A stretch of 64,000 nucleotides of DNA from Tolypeutes matacus (Eukaryota > Chordata > Mammalia > Cingulata > Chlamyphoridae). Location of the stretch: the NCBI GenBank assembly GCA_026826555.1, contig JAKSZT010053887.1:62171374-62235373 (forward strand), read 5' to 3'. The notes beneath the pieces are model-generated. The model made no database searches and was not told where the DNA came from. It saw nothing but the letters and a program-made list of their open reading frames with translations. Below, one piece after another: positions 35,486 through 48,057 of the stretch. Every line of letters begins with the position of its first letter. Within the stretch, counting starts at the first letter, position 1. A program made the translations under genes and the position numbers.

Positions 35486-37405
35486 GAAGTCACTTGTGAG
35501 AGCTATGTTTAAGCAAGATTAACTAGGCAGTTCGTAGGCTGCAGCTATTCCCATGAAGAATGAGAACATATAGGATATGAAAGAAGGGAGATAATATTCC
35601 TTATTCGATTTCAGTTGTATTCATATTTAATTTCAAATTTCAGGTTATCACACATTAGAACTTCAGGACTTATAAGAGAAAATAAATTAATTGAAGGGGA
35701 AAAAAGGCTTGTAATAGCTGAGGGGTTCATAATCCCACTCTGATAAAGTTAGTTATTACAGTTTTCCCCAATCGCCTTATTTTTTGGAATGCATTGACGA
35801 CTAAGAGTGATCAGATACAAAGATCAAAACTGTTCCTACAGAAGCCTGTGGTTATCACATATAACATAGGGAAATGGTTACCATTATGAACTCAATTTAT
35901 TTAATACTTCCTTAATTTCATGTTAATATTTCTTTCTGGAAGCCTAGCCCACTCAGAATTTCATTACCACTACCATTCAGGTGTGAAAACTCTTTTTAAA
36001 ACAAAACAAAGGAAAATCTTTTATAAAAATGGATCTTTAGTTCTGTAGACAAAAGAAACTCTGAAAAAGAAGATTAAATCTCCATCAGTTTAACTCATGA
36101 GGCAAATGCATAGGGAAACAGCATTATTCACCATTTAAATTGCCTAATTAGTCTTGGGAGTTTTTTTTAGTCTGTCCAAGGTAAAGGAATTCTACAGCCA
36201 GCTATGATAATGCCAAATTTCTAAACAGTAGATTTAAGTAAATCCTCCATTGAAAGAGATAAATCTCTTCTGTGCTGAGGAAGCTCTATTAAGATACCAT
36301 CTGAAAGATCTATTGAGCCCTGAAGTGAAATACATACAATTTTAAAAGGATAAACATAGGGAAAAATGTCTGATATGCTTTAGGGTGAATACATCCACCC
36401 AAATGTTCAAGAGCTCCCTGATTTATCCTCAAGTAATAACTTTGACTCTTTAAACATTGTGTATGATGGTCAAACGAGAACATATACACAGCTATCTGCC
36501 TAGTAGACTTCCTTTTGAGAGTAAAACACTCTTAAAGCATCATTTACTTTTGCAAACAGCATATGCTCACCATGTGGTGCCATTCTTGTTAACACCAAAG
36601 TAGCAATTTGAGTTTAACAGCTTGGGAGCTCTGTTTATAATAATAATAGTATGCGATGTCGAGGCCTCAGCGTCTCGGATGTCAGAGGTGATCATGAACA
36701 TAAATGCAAATTCCCCAAATCTGCTCTGCTGGGAAAATTATTCTTGCCAAGGCCAAAGAAGCCAGTAGAAATACAAATTCTTGGTCTCCAGCTTCTAATA
36801 AGCCTAGGAATTGTCTTTCCAATTTCACTGCATCACCTTCATCTGGTTCTAATGTATCCGCATGTCTGGTGGACTAGTTCCCCTTGGGGGAAAATTTTGT
36901 TGTCTCAAGAGCTTGAGATTTTCAATGAAGTGTCAATGATCTAATACAAATTGTTGAAAGTTTTATATTGTAACTGTTCTCCTCTTTTTACATGAGCCAA
37001 CTGTTTACTTTTTGAGTAACTTCAAACCTTCTAGCATTTCAGAATAATGTTTAAAACATGCCATTATTAAGAAACTTTAAGGTTACAGCTGTGAAAACAG
37101 ACCTATGTCATTATAATCAGTGAAAAAGTCCCTTAAGTGGAATTTCAGAATAAAAAGGGAGCACATGCAGAGAATTGGCAGGGTAAGAACCAAAGAAGTG
37201 AGAAAGGGGGGAAAAATCCATCAAGCAAAGAGAGGGCGCGTTTCTATTCGTGACAACCTACTTAACATAAAAGTGATTCATTATTTGAGTAGAAGACTTC
37301 TTGTTGGGGGTGGGGTGTAGTTACTGCAATTGTTTGCATAATCACTTTTTATGTTTCATTTATTAGCGTCCTTATTCTTTTTTATTTTAGATAGTTATTT
37401 GCCTG
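35486..37405. other. unique sequence
   Basis: No repeat recognised. 36640-36960 is more GC-balanced than its surroundings and contains 'aaatgcaaattcc' (octamer-like) near 36702; see findings. Confidence 0.4.
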
Positions 37406-37409
37406 TTTT

Positions 37410-37530
37410 TCCTATAGTCTGTGAGTTCTTCAAGTGCCAGATTCACAGAACCATGTTGTATGTGTCTTACAACTCCAGTACCTAGTACATGGCAGATACT
37501 CAATATTTGCGGTTGGACAAATGCTGGGGA
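37410..37530 (+). mobile_element. L2 3' end fragment
   Basis: 'ctgtgagttcttcaagtgcc', 'ctccagtacctagtacatgg' and 'cagatactcaatatttgc' are the L2 3' terminal blocks. Confidence 0.7.
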
Positions 37531-38059
37531 TTAGAAATAGCATAGGAAACACAGTCTTGATCAGAATAATAAGCAGAGGTAGGAAACTACTGAAAGAAGA
37601 AATAAATTATTCCTTATTAATGTTGCATTCTTGGAAAAATTGTTCAATACACATTAACATGCTATTGTAAGATAACTGCAAAGAAAAAGCAAATTTTGCA
37701 TTTCTCACTGGGAAACTCTCATCTCTCAGGATAGTCTGTGGTCCAACTATGCGTGTTTTTCCTTCAAGGCACTAAACTCCATGGATTGTAGAAACAGAGA
37801 AGGCAGACTGTAGTATTATTCATGTGGTTTGATTTTGTAGAATGTGTGTCCTGGTAGGTGAGGAATATAAAAGACTCTTCTGAAAGAGTAGCTTAGATAA
37901 GTACAAATTGGGTAAGCAGGAAGAGATTCCAAGAAGTAGCTGAGGGACCAGAAAAATGGCGTCCAATTTCAGCTGGGTCCCAGACACTGCCTCTCAAGTC
38001 TCTTTACTTGCCCTGACTTGTCAAATGTCCCAGTGTCAGTAAGGAATCTTCAACTCTCT

Positions 38060-38480
38060 CCTTAAGGTCGATAAACAATGTCTTCTCCTTTTATCTTCTC
38101 CCATCTCCTCCATCCTAAAAATATTGCACTCTTGAGTTTGTTCTCCTCAAAGCATGATCATTTACTTTTCATCTCCTTTCCATTTAATCCAAACTTCTCT
38201 ATCTCTGCTTCCTCACCAACCCTTCTGTTGTCAACCCACTGTAGTTCAGCTTTCAGGTCCATCGCTCCACTGATGCTGCTCTTACAAAGGTCAGCAGTGA
38301 CTTCATAATTGCCAAAACCATGATGTCTGCAGTCTTCATTGCAATGAATTTCTCTTTTGCATTTGATATTGTTAATCCTTCCTTCTATCAATGTATACAA
38401 TAGTTGAGAATAATAGGCTACTTATGAAGATTAACGTAAGTGCTTAGAACAGAATTTTGCACATATTATAGGCTCTAAAA
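38060..38480 (+). mobile_element. L2 fragment
   Basis: 'gctcttacaaaggtcagcag', 'tgacttcataattgccaaa', 'gcatttgatattgttaatcc' and then 'atattataggctctaaaaaa' follow the L2 order on the plus strand. A frame-broken remnant. Confidence 0.7.
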
Positions 38481-38805
38481 AAGCTTACTTAAATTTTTAT
38501 GTTATGATTTTCCTCAGTTTCCTTTGTGATTCCTCTTTGTATGTTCATTCTTTAAATGCTAGTGTCCTTTATCCAGTACCCTGCTCATTTACACACTCTT
38601 ACTGGTAATCTTACTAGTCTTTTGATTTTTCACAGCTATTGTGTTACAACTCTCAAATCTGTATCTCCATCCCAATTATCCACTAAATCTTTAGACAACT
38701 AATATCTAACTTCTTGATGGAGAGTCCTATCTGGATTTCCAGTGTCTCCTGGGGGACAAATTTAATCCTGTTGAGGTCCACTGGTTTAGTTATATATGGT
38801 TATTT

Positions 38806-38969
38806 GTATCTGTGTTGGTTTGAAGCTGTATGTACTCCAGAAAAACACGTCCTTAAATCTAATCCATTCCTGTGGGTGTGGACCTACTGTAAGTAGGATC
38901 TTCTGATGGACTACTTCAGTTAAGGTGTGACTCATCTTAATACTATTACTGGAGTCCTTTATAAAGAGA

Positions 38970-39022
<53 letters not shown>

Positions 39023-39284
39023 GAAAGCTCTAGAAGCAAGAAGCTGGAAGCAACAAAATTCGGATGAGAAGGTAGAGACCAGCAGGCACTGCCATGTGCC
39101 TTGACATGTGGCAGAGTATCCAAGGATTATTGGCAACCGGTCTTTGAGAAGAAAGCATCACCTGATGATGCCTTGATGTGGACATTTTCTCAGCCTCAAA
39201 CTGTAAGCTAATAAATTCCCATTATTTAAGTCAACCCATTTAATGGTATCTGCTTTAAGTAGCCTAGGAAACTAAAACAGTGTC
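38806..39284 (+). mobile_element. solo LTR, MaLR-like lineage 'A', with internal (GA)n expansion
   Basis: The LTR is 38811-39279: TGTGTTGGTTTGAAGC to 'gaaactaaaaca'. GTATC (38806-38810) and GTGTC (39280-39284) flank it with one mismatch. Blocks shared with 15275 are 'ctactgtaagtaggatctt', 'actggagtcctttataa', 'gatgatgccttgatgtggac' and 'aataaattcccattattta'. A 47-bp (GA)n run at 38971-39017 stands where the other copies have a short GA-rich 'cagagagagaaag'. Confidence 0.88.
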
Positions 39285-39410
39285 TTTCCTCAAGTGACTG
39301 TAAATGTCCTAAGAGCCAGGATAATGTCTTACTCATCCCTAAGTCCCCCAGACATAGCACAGAGCCCCACACATACTGAAGGCACCCAGCCAACTCTGTA
39401 ATTCTCAATT
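39285..39410 (+). mobile_element. L2 3' end fragment
   Basis: 'tcctaagagccaggataatg', 'tcatccctaagtcccccaga', 'catagcacagagcc' is typical L2 3' sequence. Confidence 0.65.
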
Positions 39411-42334
39411 TAGAAGTTCTTACTTGAATGGGAGATCATATTTCTATATCCCCCACAACAGTCCCTGTATAGACTGTTAAATTTAGTCCTAACTTTTTTT
39501 AAAAAGGGAAGAATCTGGAATACTTCACAAATGAGAAAAAATACATGTCAAGTGGATGGTGACTAAAATTTTTAAATAAGAATACGCTGTTAAACTTAGA
39601 AATCAGATGAAACTTTACTTCAGAGGTTTGAAGAATAATCTACCCTATTAAATGAATGATTTGCTGGTTTATTTGTTGTTCTTTTTTAATAACCCAAAGG
39701 GGGAAAAAAATCAAAACAGGAACTCCTCAAGTTTCACAGTAGCCAAAGTGTAAGAGTTGAAAAAAATAATAAAGTACTGGAGCTCTATGCCTAAAACCAT
39801 CACATCTATGACTCCATGTGAATTTATAATGGCAAATGTGCCACAGAAACAAATTTGTCATGGGAATTCTCACAGCAATAAATATCATAGTCTGGTGGCA
39901 ATAGATGGAGTTATGGATCACACCCTCACAAGTCTTAGGTCTAGTTTGTGGAATGCGACATATGTAACACACAGTAGCTGAGACCTTGAAATCCTTTCAT
40001 GCTTCACAAACCAGACCAGATTGGCTGAATCACAGAACATATGTGCGGCAACACAGTAAGTTGTCACCCTGAGCCATACCCCAGCTGACTGTGAGGGACA
40101 AATAATCTAGCTGAAGTCAGACTTTCAAACCAGGTGATAGAGGACAGTGCAAGTGAGAGTCAATCTTAAAGTCATTTTGATCTAAGAATCTTAACGCTCT
40201 CCATTGCTTGAAAGCATAAAACTATTTATATGGAATATGATTTACTTCTAGGTGCCCGAAATGGTACATTATTGGCCTCTACCTTAAAAGGTTTTAATTC
40301 TGATTCTTACCTAACATCTCTTGTGCTTCCCTCTCTTGCCTCCTAGCTCCTCACCCCAAAACTGGTTACTCTCTGCCTTCCCTCTTTTCCAAACTTTTTT
40401 CATCTTCCTTTGAATTCTTAATTTTACAAATACCTATATTCTAGACAACAGGCCATGCCTCTCAGGGGAGTTCTTAAAGAATCATTAATAGCCATGCCTT
40501 CAAGGAATTAACAGCCTGTTATCGGAGAGTTGTACAAAATGATCATAAAGCAGGCAGAATATGAAAGCATCTTAAAAAGGGAAAAATAGGTGTTATGGAA
40601 GGTTCAAAATAAAGAGATATCACTTCTGATAGGAGGACACTGGGATTCTTGAAGAGGAAGTTATTTTAGTGAAGTGGTATATTATAGGTAGAAATTGGGT
40701 TAGGATATGTTCAGAAAAGAGCGATGTTGTCCATTTCTTAACTTAGGTGAAAACATAAAAACACAGTGCTTGAGTCATGGTAGGTGCCCAACAGGGGTCA
40801 GTGAATATATAAGGCTAGAAACATACCTTGGGTGTCTATTGTTAAGGAGCTGATTTGGGGGTTTTTGTTAGTCAGTAGGAAGACAAACAAAGTTTTGGAG
40901 CTGAGAATGTCCAGACCTTGTTTTGGTTGGAATGATTTGGCTTTTGTATTACAAGTGTGAGGGCTGGGGAGCTTAGAATTTGGAAAATTAGTGTGGAGAA
41001 TATTGGATTGGCTCAAGTACAATATAATGAGGGCCTAAAAGAGTCTTGAAGGCAGAAATGGGAAAGAGGCTGAAAGATTTGAAGTAAAGTGCATATAACT
41101 TGGCAATTGATTATATAATGGAGAGGCAGGGAATAAGAAAGCTGAATGGTACTAAGTGTTTAATATCCAATAATAAGGATTTCAGGATGTTCAAAAAGTT
41201 AAAATATGACTCTCATGCAAATATAGAATGGATGTATGTTAAAGATTTTCGTTAACTCATTAATTAATGAAACCAGTAAAACACATACACAGGCAATATC
41301 AATAATGCTGAAATTAATTTGCTAAAATTGCAAAAGGGCCATAAAATAAGTTGGGTCGTCTTTTCTACAGTGCAGAAATCAAACATGTTGCTATGAGACA
41401 AAATATCACTTCATTGCTGTGAAGAAGAATCATTTGCATGACTATCAGTTTTCTACAATTTAACTTCTACCCTTACAGAGTTGGATAACCTAGACAACAG
41501 AACATCAAAATAACGCACCCCTATAGAATCAGATAATCTCCAGACGACAATGCCCAGCACTCTACTAAAAGGACAGACTCCCTGTAACCTCTTTTGCCCC
41601 TCTCCAATTTTACAATTTTTTTTTTTCCTGACAATATATACAGGAAAAGTTGTTTTTTCATTTTAGCTATGCACTGCTGAAGAAATATTCAGGTGGGCAA
41701 GCCTAGCATGCAATCAGAAACGTGAGATTGAAGATATTTGTCAGCTCTGCTAGTTTGATCTTTCCACATAACTCATCAGTGAGCTCATAAGATTGACACA
41801 CAATCATAGGGTGAAATTTGAAGCAATTGTTCCGTGGTCCCCCTCTTTTCTCCTCTTTTCTTGTTAACAACCACTTAACTGTAATCCCCACCACCAACAG
41901 ACTTTACAATCTTGGTTCTGTGTCCTTGACACTTTGGCTCTTTGATCCCTGGTACTTATACCTCCTTTCTGGTATCTGGATCTCACTTTTTCTCTTTTGC
42001 TAGGATGGCCCCTTGGAACCAAGTTCCAGCTGATGCTTCTAGTGGTAAACACTTGTTTCAGTCTAGACCTAACACTGAAGAATTTAATTTTCATGTTAGT
42101 CATTTGGCTGATGCTCAGGCAAGCCAGGCCTCACAAGAGAGGAGTTGGATAAGTGGATTTAAGTCCTCTGCACAGTGTTGAAATTTCCCATGCAAATAAT
42201 TGTCATGATTTTCTCTCAGAGCTTTAACTTCTTTTACCTTTAACTGTTACTGAGTCTCCTTTACTTTCCTGACTATGTCCTGGGTAACTTGCCACGTGAT
42301 TTGTAAATACCTCTGGGAACCTCTAAGAAAAAGA
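39411..42334. other. unique sequence
   Basis: No repeat or exon recognised with confidence. An ORF starting ATGGCCCC at 42004, after a pyrimidine-rich 'ctttttctcttttgctag', runs to 42181 (59 codons from that ATG) but shows nothing recognisable. Confidence 0.4.
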
Positions 42335-42520
42335 AAATGTTCATTCATTCATTCATCCATTCTTTCACTCATTTCATTCCTTTGTCAAAAATTAGTAAAG
42401 GTTTTGTCCATGATAAGCACTGTGCTAGGTGTCAGAAGATACATAGATAAATAAAATAAATACTTGCCTTCCAAAGATCTAACCAGGGAGAGCTATAAAG
42501 CAATGAACTTTTGAACTTTT
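42335..42520 (-). mobile_element. L2 3' end
   Basis: A '(TTCA)n' run at 42341-42362 is followed by 'ataagcactgtgctaggtgt' and 'cttccaaagatctaacca'. This is the reverse complement of an L2 3' end with its TGAA-type tail. Confidence 0.7.
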
Positions 42521-43491
42521 CTATTATTTTCCAGGTCTGCACATGGCCACTCGGAGGCCCTGCCCATAAAGAAGCCATCTGTCAAAACATACTAGGCTAC
42601 CCTAAAGGGTAGAGAAACAGAGCCAAACCAGAAATAGTTTTACTCAAGTCAAATCCAACTGTCACCCTTTGGATTTTGGCAAAGACTTGAATGGAACTTC
42701 TTTCTTGTCATAAATATGATCTCATAGGGCTACTTAACTGGCTTTAAGTTACTTATTCAGCTTTAATACTCTTGGATTATCTTTGTGATACAAACTTAAA
42801 TCTTACACTGAAAGAAAAATATCAATAACTTCTATTTCTCAGAAGCTTTGGTTTAATAATCATTCATCTAAAATGTTCAATCTAAATCTATTTATCCAAT
42901 CATTTCAAAGCACTTTTAACAAGAGTGCATTTATCTCAACTTTATTAACGTTTATTAGATGAAAGATGTGTTAAGCAGCATTACCAAGTTAACCAGGACA
43001 TGAGTACAAGAGACAATAAAAGCAAGGATGATTCTTCATATTTGATATAAATTAATTGAAGGAAAATGAATTTCTTTTCAATGGAGATAATTGCTGTGTT
43101 CCAATTAGTATGAAAAATTGGAAGCCAGAATCCTACAATGGAGAGATAGATTGTGTAAGAAAACAACAAAATAACTTCACCACAAAAACAAACAAAAAAC
43201 CTTGTTCTGTAATCATGGTTGGTAAGTAGGGATTTATCGAATGGAATCTAAAGAGGAAAAAAATGAGGACCACATTTATTTTGAACAATGCCATTCTGCC
43301 TCTTTTGTTATAGGAATTTTTTAACCCCTGCATAATTAATTATTGGTATGGATGTAACAATAAAATATTTTTGTGTAAAATACATATTTTCAGAATTTTA
43401 TTTTTAAAAATTATCTCAAAGTAATAGAGTTGCATGTATGCCATCCTTTCCTTTAGCATGCACAAAGAACTATTAGGTAGCTCTGAAATAT

Positions 43492-43520
43492 ACACACACA
43501 CACACACATACACACACATA
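43492..43520. repeat. (CA)n microsatellite
   Basis: A (CA) run with a single interruption (CATA). Confidence 0.9.
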
Positions 43521-44118
43521 TATGGGAGCATTTTCAAAATTTACCAAGGTCATTAATGCACCAAATGTAAATGTTCTCCCATTTATCAAATGCCCTGAGG
43601 AAATCAAGAGATAATTGAAATGATAGATGAAGAGATGAAACTCTAGGCTAATGGGCTGTATATCAATGAATCAATGTCACATTTATGAACAGTTTCGGAG
43701 AATGATTCCTATTCTTTGCTTATTTCTAAAGTTTTAAACTCCAGGAAGGTAAGTTGTAGGAGGACTAAAAACTGAATTAAAAGGAGACCACACTGATCCA
43801 TCAGAAACAATTCTGCTATGATTTTTCTTATGATAATTTGCATTTCCCAACTCCAAATTTAGCAGACTTTATCATTATCTCCACCTTTTTGTATTTGCAC
43901 TGCCTTTCTCTTCCTTTTTGTGAAATCATCAGTTCATAAATTATCTCCCTCTGACAAAGTTAAAGGGACTTTATGTAAGGGAAAAAAAGCACATTAGCAT
44001 GTTGACAACAGACTTAAAAACTGAAGATACTTTCATGTTAACTTGATCAAAAACAAATAATTATTTATTGACATAAAAGGTTATTCAAATGTATTTAGGG
44101 TGACAAAGCTAAATTCCC

Positions 44119-44495
44119 TGTTATGGGTTGAAATGTGTGCCCAAAATGACATGGTCAAGTCCTAATCCCTTTATGAATGTGACCTTATTTGGAAACAGGG
44201 TCTTTGCAGATGTTATTACTTAAGATGAAGCCAAAATGGATTAGGGTGGTCCCTGATCCAACACAACTGCTGTCTTTAAGAGAAGGGGAGAATCGGACAT
44301 AGACAAAGGGGAGATGCCATGCGACAACTGGGGCAGAGACTGAAGCCCCAGTATGGCCGGCAAACCACCAGAAGTTAGGCAGAAGCAAGGAAGGGTTCCC
44401 CCCTAGACTTCTAGCCTCCAGAGACATTACATTTCTATTGGTTAAGACATTCAGTTTATGATACATTGTTACTGCAGCCCTAGGAAACCAAGACA
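44119..44495 (+). mobile_element. MLT1-type LTR
   Basis: TGTTATGGGTTGAAATGTG to 'aggaaaccaagaca' with 'gtgaccttatttggaaacag', 'ggtctttgcagatgttatta', 'ccaccagaagttaggcagaa' and 'cccctagacttctagcctcc'. This is the ancestral eutherian MLT1 layout, about 377 bp. Unlike the lineage A and B LTRs, this family is not restricted to xenarthrans. Possible duplications TTCCC/CCCCC are poor. Confidence 0.87.
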
Positions 44496-46300
44496 CCCCC
44501 CTCCCCAAAAATAGAACTCAATTTATTCAGTTTATTTAAGGTTAAATTAGGCTCAGGTTTGTGAAAAGAAATGTTGCTAAGAAACAAAACATTCCCTTCT
44601 CTCAAAAGCGACAAACTCAAATACCGGAGGAGGAGGGATGTTTACATGCAAATGTACAGTCAAACCATTAAGGAGTTCAAGGAATGACAAAGGCGTCACC
44701 TCAGGGCAAGTGGGGTTTTGTGTCTGTTGGACAATGTGTGTTTTGACATCTTTAATTGATAATTTGAAAAGATGCCTGTGATATTTCCATAAAATCAGGC
44801 CAAGATGTTGGGGGTGGACAGGGCTACCAGAGCTGCTAAGTGAGTTGAAGGGAAACACTGAAAGGTGGCAGTGGGCACAGACCATCAGACTCAGAGGAGG
44901 GGTCTGGAGGAGAGCAGTGTTAGCACAGGGTCAGTACCATGACAGTTGTTTCCTTTAGGAGCCATGCAGGAAATGATCTTGCTGGTGATTTCGACAGGCC
45001 AATAGTAATTGCCTCTCTTAGGACTTGAGCTGGGAAGCATGGCCAACCAAGATCAGTCAAAAGAACAGCGCCCTGAGACTCAAGGGGTGGGGATGTGTGT
45101 GTGTGGGGGGGTGGGGTGGGAGGGTGGAATGGGGAGGGAGGAAGTGGCAGGAAATGCTTGGAAGAAATCTTTTAGAACTGAAAACCTTTGGATTCTAAGC
45201 TCTCAATAATATTTCTGATTTAAACACCCCAAATAAATACCCTGAAAGACTTTTAGTTGCTGATATTCATACAGGTTGTTAAAATATTGATATATTTCCT
45301 TACTGGTTAGAAAACAGTCTCTGTCCCGCCATCCGTGAGTGCCCCCTACTTCCTGAACTTCTTCTACTGCCCCCCCACACCTTCCAGGACTTCTGAGCCT
45401 TCTCCCAGGCCAAGAGAATAAATAATTAACACCCAGGAGCTGGGGGCCTCAGACGTCATTAATTCTGACATCTGCTCCTAATTAATGGATTTTTCTGTGC
45501 CATATACTAAATATGCTCAATATCACCTTTTCATATATCTACCACTCAAAATGAAGCATTACGTATTTTTCTGGTTTTCCTAGTCCATCTCTACCACAAA
45601 GCCTTTCCTTTCATACAGTCATCCAAACACTTCAAGAAACAGTAAGCTCCCCCCTGCATCATTATTCTTATTTATAATGTTAACAAAAAGGAATATTAAA
45701 AAGAACTATTAGGCACGAAATTCAAACCTTCAATTATTGTTTCCAATTTCAGTGGCCCTTTCTGAGATTGGCACAGCATGAGATAAAGGAAATATGAGAT
45801 GTGACTATAAAGTGATGAAACTGATTTTCCCATGTGGCTTGTGGGATTTCCCCGATTACTTTTTAGTCATGCCTTGTATCTGCTGGCGGGTAAAACTAGC
45901 TTTCTGAGATTTCTTCCATCGACCAAATAAAATGTGTTCTCTTTCTCAGTTCAAGGAAAAGTTAGTGCTTCTAGAGGACTCATAACTTTTTTTTTCCTAC
46001 CCTTCATCAGCTCTTTAAAAATATTTTGCTTGTAGAGTAGGACACAGAATTTTATCTGGCATTATAGAACACTATCAGTGTTCATAACTGGTCAGCAAAC
46101 CAACAAATGACCAAATCAGGCAGACTCCATTCAAGCCAGTTTTTATGAGGACAGAATTTTAATAGGGGACAAAACAAGCTATACTTTGTAGCTTGATCTT
46201 GTCACCATCAGCTGATGATACAGTTTGTCAGTGACTGATAGTTATAAATGAACAAGGCAAAACTGGCACCAAAAGAATTTTAAATGGTATTTCAAGATAA
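44496..46300. other. unique sequence
   Basis: Includes a G-rich patch at 45085-45150 and a homeodomain-like AT cluster at 45440-45490. No repeat family recognised. Confidence 0.4.
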
Positions 46301-46308
46301 TTACTTAC

Positions 46309-46428
46309 CCAAAGGTTTTATTTCTTGGATGAACCTTTTCTCTTTCTTCTGCAGAGTCCAGAGGTTAATAGGATAGTTTGGAGTGTGTTTCAGAGGACGT
46401 TGGGTGGTTACCGAAATTTTACACTGAA
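46309..46428 (-). CDS. candidate coding exon of an unrecognised gene
   Basis: Minus-strand block with a consensus donor, 'CCTTTGG|GTAAGTAA' (46309/46308), open for about 40 codons. If it starts at 'aataaag|TTCAG' (46428) it has phase 1 at both ends. Alternative starts are 46423 (after TTCAG) or 46350 (after 'ggactctgcag'). The reading includes CKISVTTQRPLKH and NLWTLQKKEKRFIQEIKPL, a protein-like mixture with no low complexity. The acceptor tract is only moderate. The opposite strand is also open over 46355-46458 with its own splice signals, so the strand is not beyond doubt. Family not recognised. Confidence 0.4.
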
Positions 46429-46639
46429 CTTTATTGATAGCATAGACAAATTAGGACAGTGAGTAGCATTTGTTTCATTTCTCCATCTGAACAAAAGCCC
46501 AATATCCTAAGAAAGTAAAGCCTGGTGTTTTTATGCTGTCTAAATCACTTTAAATTAAATTTTCCTAAAACCAGTTGTCTATTTATAGAAATCATAGAGA
46601 ATCAAGGAAAGAACCAGTGCAGAAGGCTGCTTAATCCTA

Positions 46640-47060
46640 GGTTATTTATGTACACATATAATATATCCACATGGAGGTAACCAGATAATCTTTGTTAACA
46701 TGTTGAACATCAATAAAATATTTTCTTCTGTTTCACGTGTATAAGAAAATAATATATGGGTACATAAATACTATTTACACACTCATACCTATATGGATTA
46801 CACCACACATTCTCTTTTATGAACTACTTTCACTTTTAATTTTACTAATATTCCATAAATATTTTCCTGTTGATGACCATTCTACAATCAGTTTTAATGG
46901 TTAAAAAGAAGAGTCATGATTTATATAGATTCCCATTATTTCTAATTTTTCACTATTATCAATATTACTGCTATTAAAATCCCTTTAGCTAAATATTTTT
47001 TGCATACATATACTTATAATATAAATCTTTAATGTTGCTAAAAACAATCAGATGCAACTG
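46640..47060 (-). mobile_element. old L1 ORF2 fragment (L1ME-like)
   Basis: Plus strand shows 'actaatattccataaatatt', 'gaccattctacaatcagttt', 'tcactattatcaatattact' and 'aaatccctttagcta'. This is the reverse complement of the L1 ORF2 3' region in heavily decayed form. Confidence 0.5.
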
Positions 47061-47914
47061 AGGCTATTTTGTTATTAATATCCTGGTCTAAAAGTTCTAT
47101 CTAAAAAGGAAGCATTGGCAGCATACTCTGAATCTGATACTATAATAGTGATTCAATGTTCCTCACTTCTCCAAGAGCTATTTCAAACCGTCTGCCATGT
47201 GTCCCTGCATTAAAATTTAATATCAAAATATTGTGCATTTTAAAAAATGTGTTTTGACTTTAAAATTTTAAACTTAAAGTAATTATTTGGACCAGAGATA
47301 GTAGTATTCTCTGTAAAAATTTAATCACAGATAAAGCATCACAAGTCACTAGGGAATGGCAATTTATTCAATAAATTGTGTTTGAATACCTGATTAGCAA
47401 TCTTTGGGGAAAAATCCATTTTAGAGCCTCTCTTCATACCATATACCAAAAGAGATTCATGTGGATTCAAGTTAAATATTTTCTTAAATGACCTATTGAT
47501 ACCCTGGAATTGGATGTTTATCATGTCTCTGAAGAGGGAAAGAAATTTTACAATTAGAAATGAGAAAAATCACAAAGAAAATAATTGGTGAATCTGTGTT
47601 CATGAAATTGTATTTTTAAACTTTTGCAGTATTAAAATATAGCTAAAATGAAAGGGCTAATAAAGATTTTGAAAATACATAAAAAAATAATAGATCGCCA
47701 TCCTTTCTAAAGAGAACAAACCTATTACTAAGAAGAGCCACTTAGACCTTAATAGAAAAATAAGGAAATTCTGTAACCAGTTAATTCATAACAAAGGGAA
47801 CACAACATTAATATTTGAAAAACATCATCTTTTGTACTAATTAACCAAAAAATCAAATTAAAATAATATATTAATGAAGTAGTATGTTTTTAACCTATAA
47901 AATATGTCAATTTA
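47061..47914. other. unique or unrecognised AT-rich sequence
   Basis: No firm call. Confidence 0.35.
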
Positions 47915-47986
47915 GGGGACCAGGTGTAGCTCAGTGTGAGTACCTGCTTCGCATGTACAAGGTCCCAATTTCAATCCCTGGAATCT

Positions 47987-48053
<67 letters not shown>
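47915..48053 (+). mobile_element. old tRNA SINE with (CT)n(AT)n tail
   Basis: Head 'ggggaccaggtgtagctcag' (A box) and 'caaggtcccaatttcaatcc' (decayed B box) are followed by a (CT)n run (about 47986-48010) and a (TA)n run to 48053. The microsatellite stands where the A-rich tail would be. Confidence 0.75.

Positions 48054-48057
<4 letters not shown>

Noticed and set aside
40320..40420. Minus-strand donor TTAG|GTAAGA with upstream purine-rich sequence
   Set aside because: No acceptor could be found upstream.
42004..42181. ORF starting ATGGCCCC after a pyrimidine tract
   Set aside because: No donor, no homology recognised; kept as a remark only.
46355..46458. Plus-strand exon of 34 codons with good acceptor and donor
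   Set aside because: The overlapping minus-strand block has a consensus donor and chains in phase with other candidates. I kept the plus-strand version only as an alternative.
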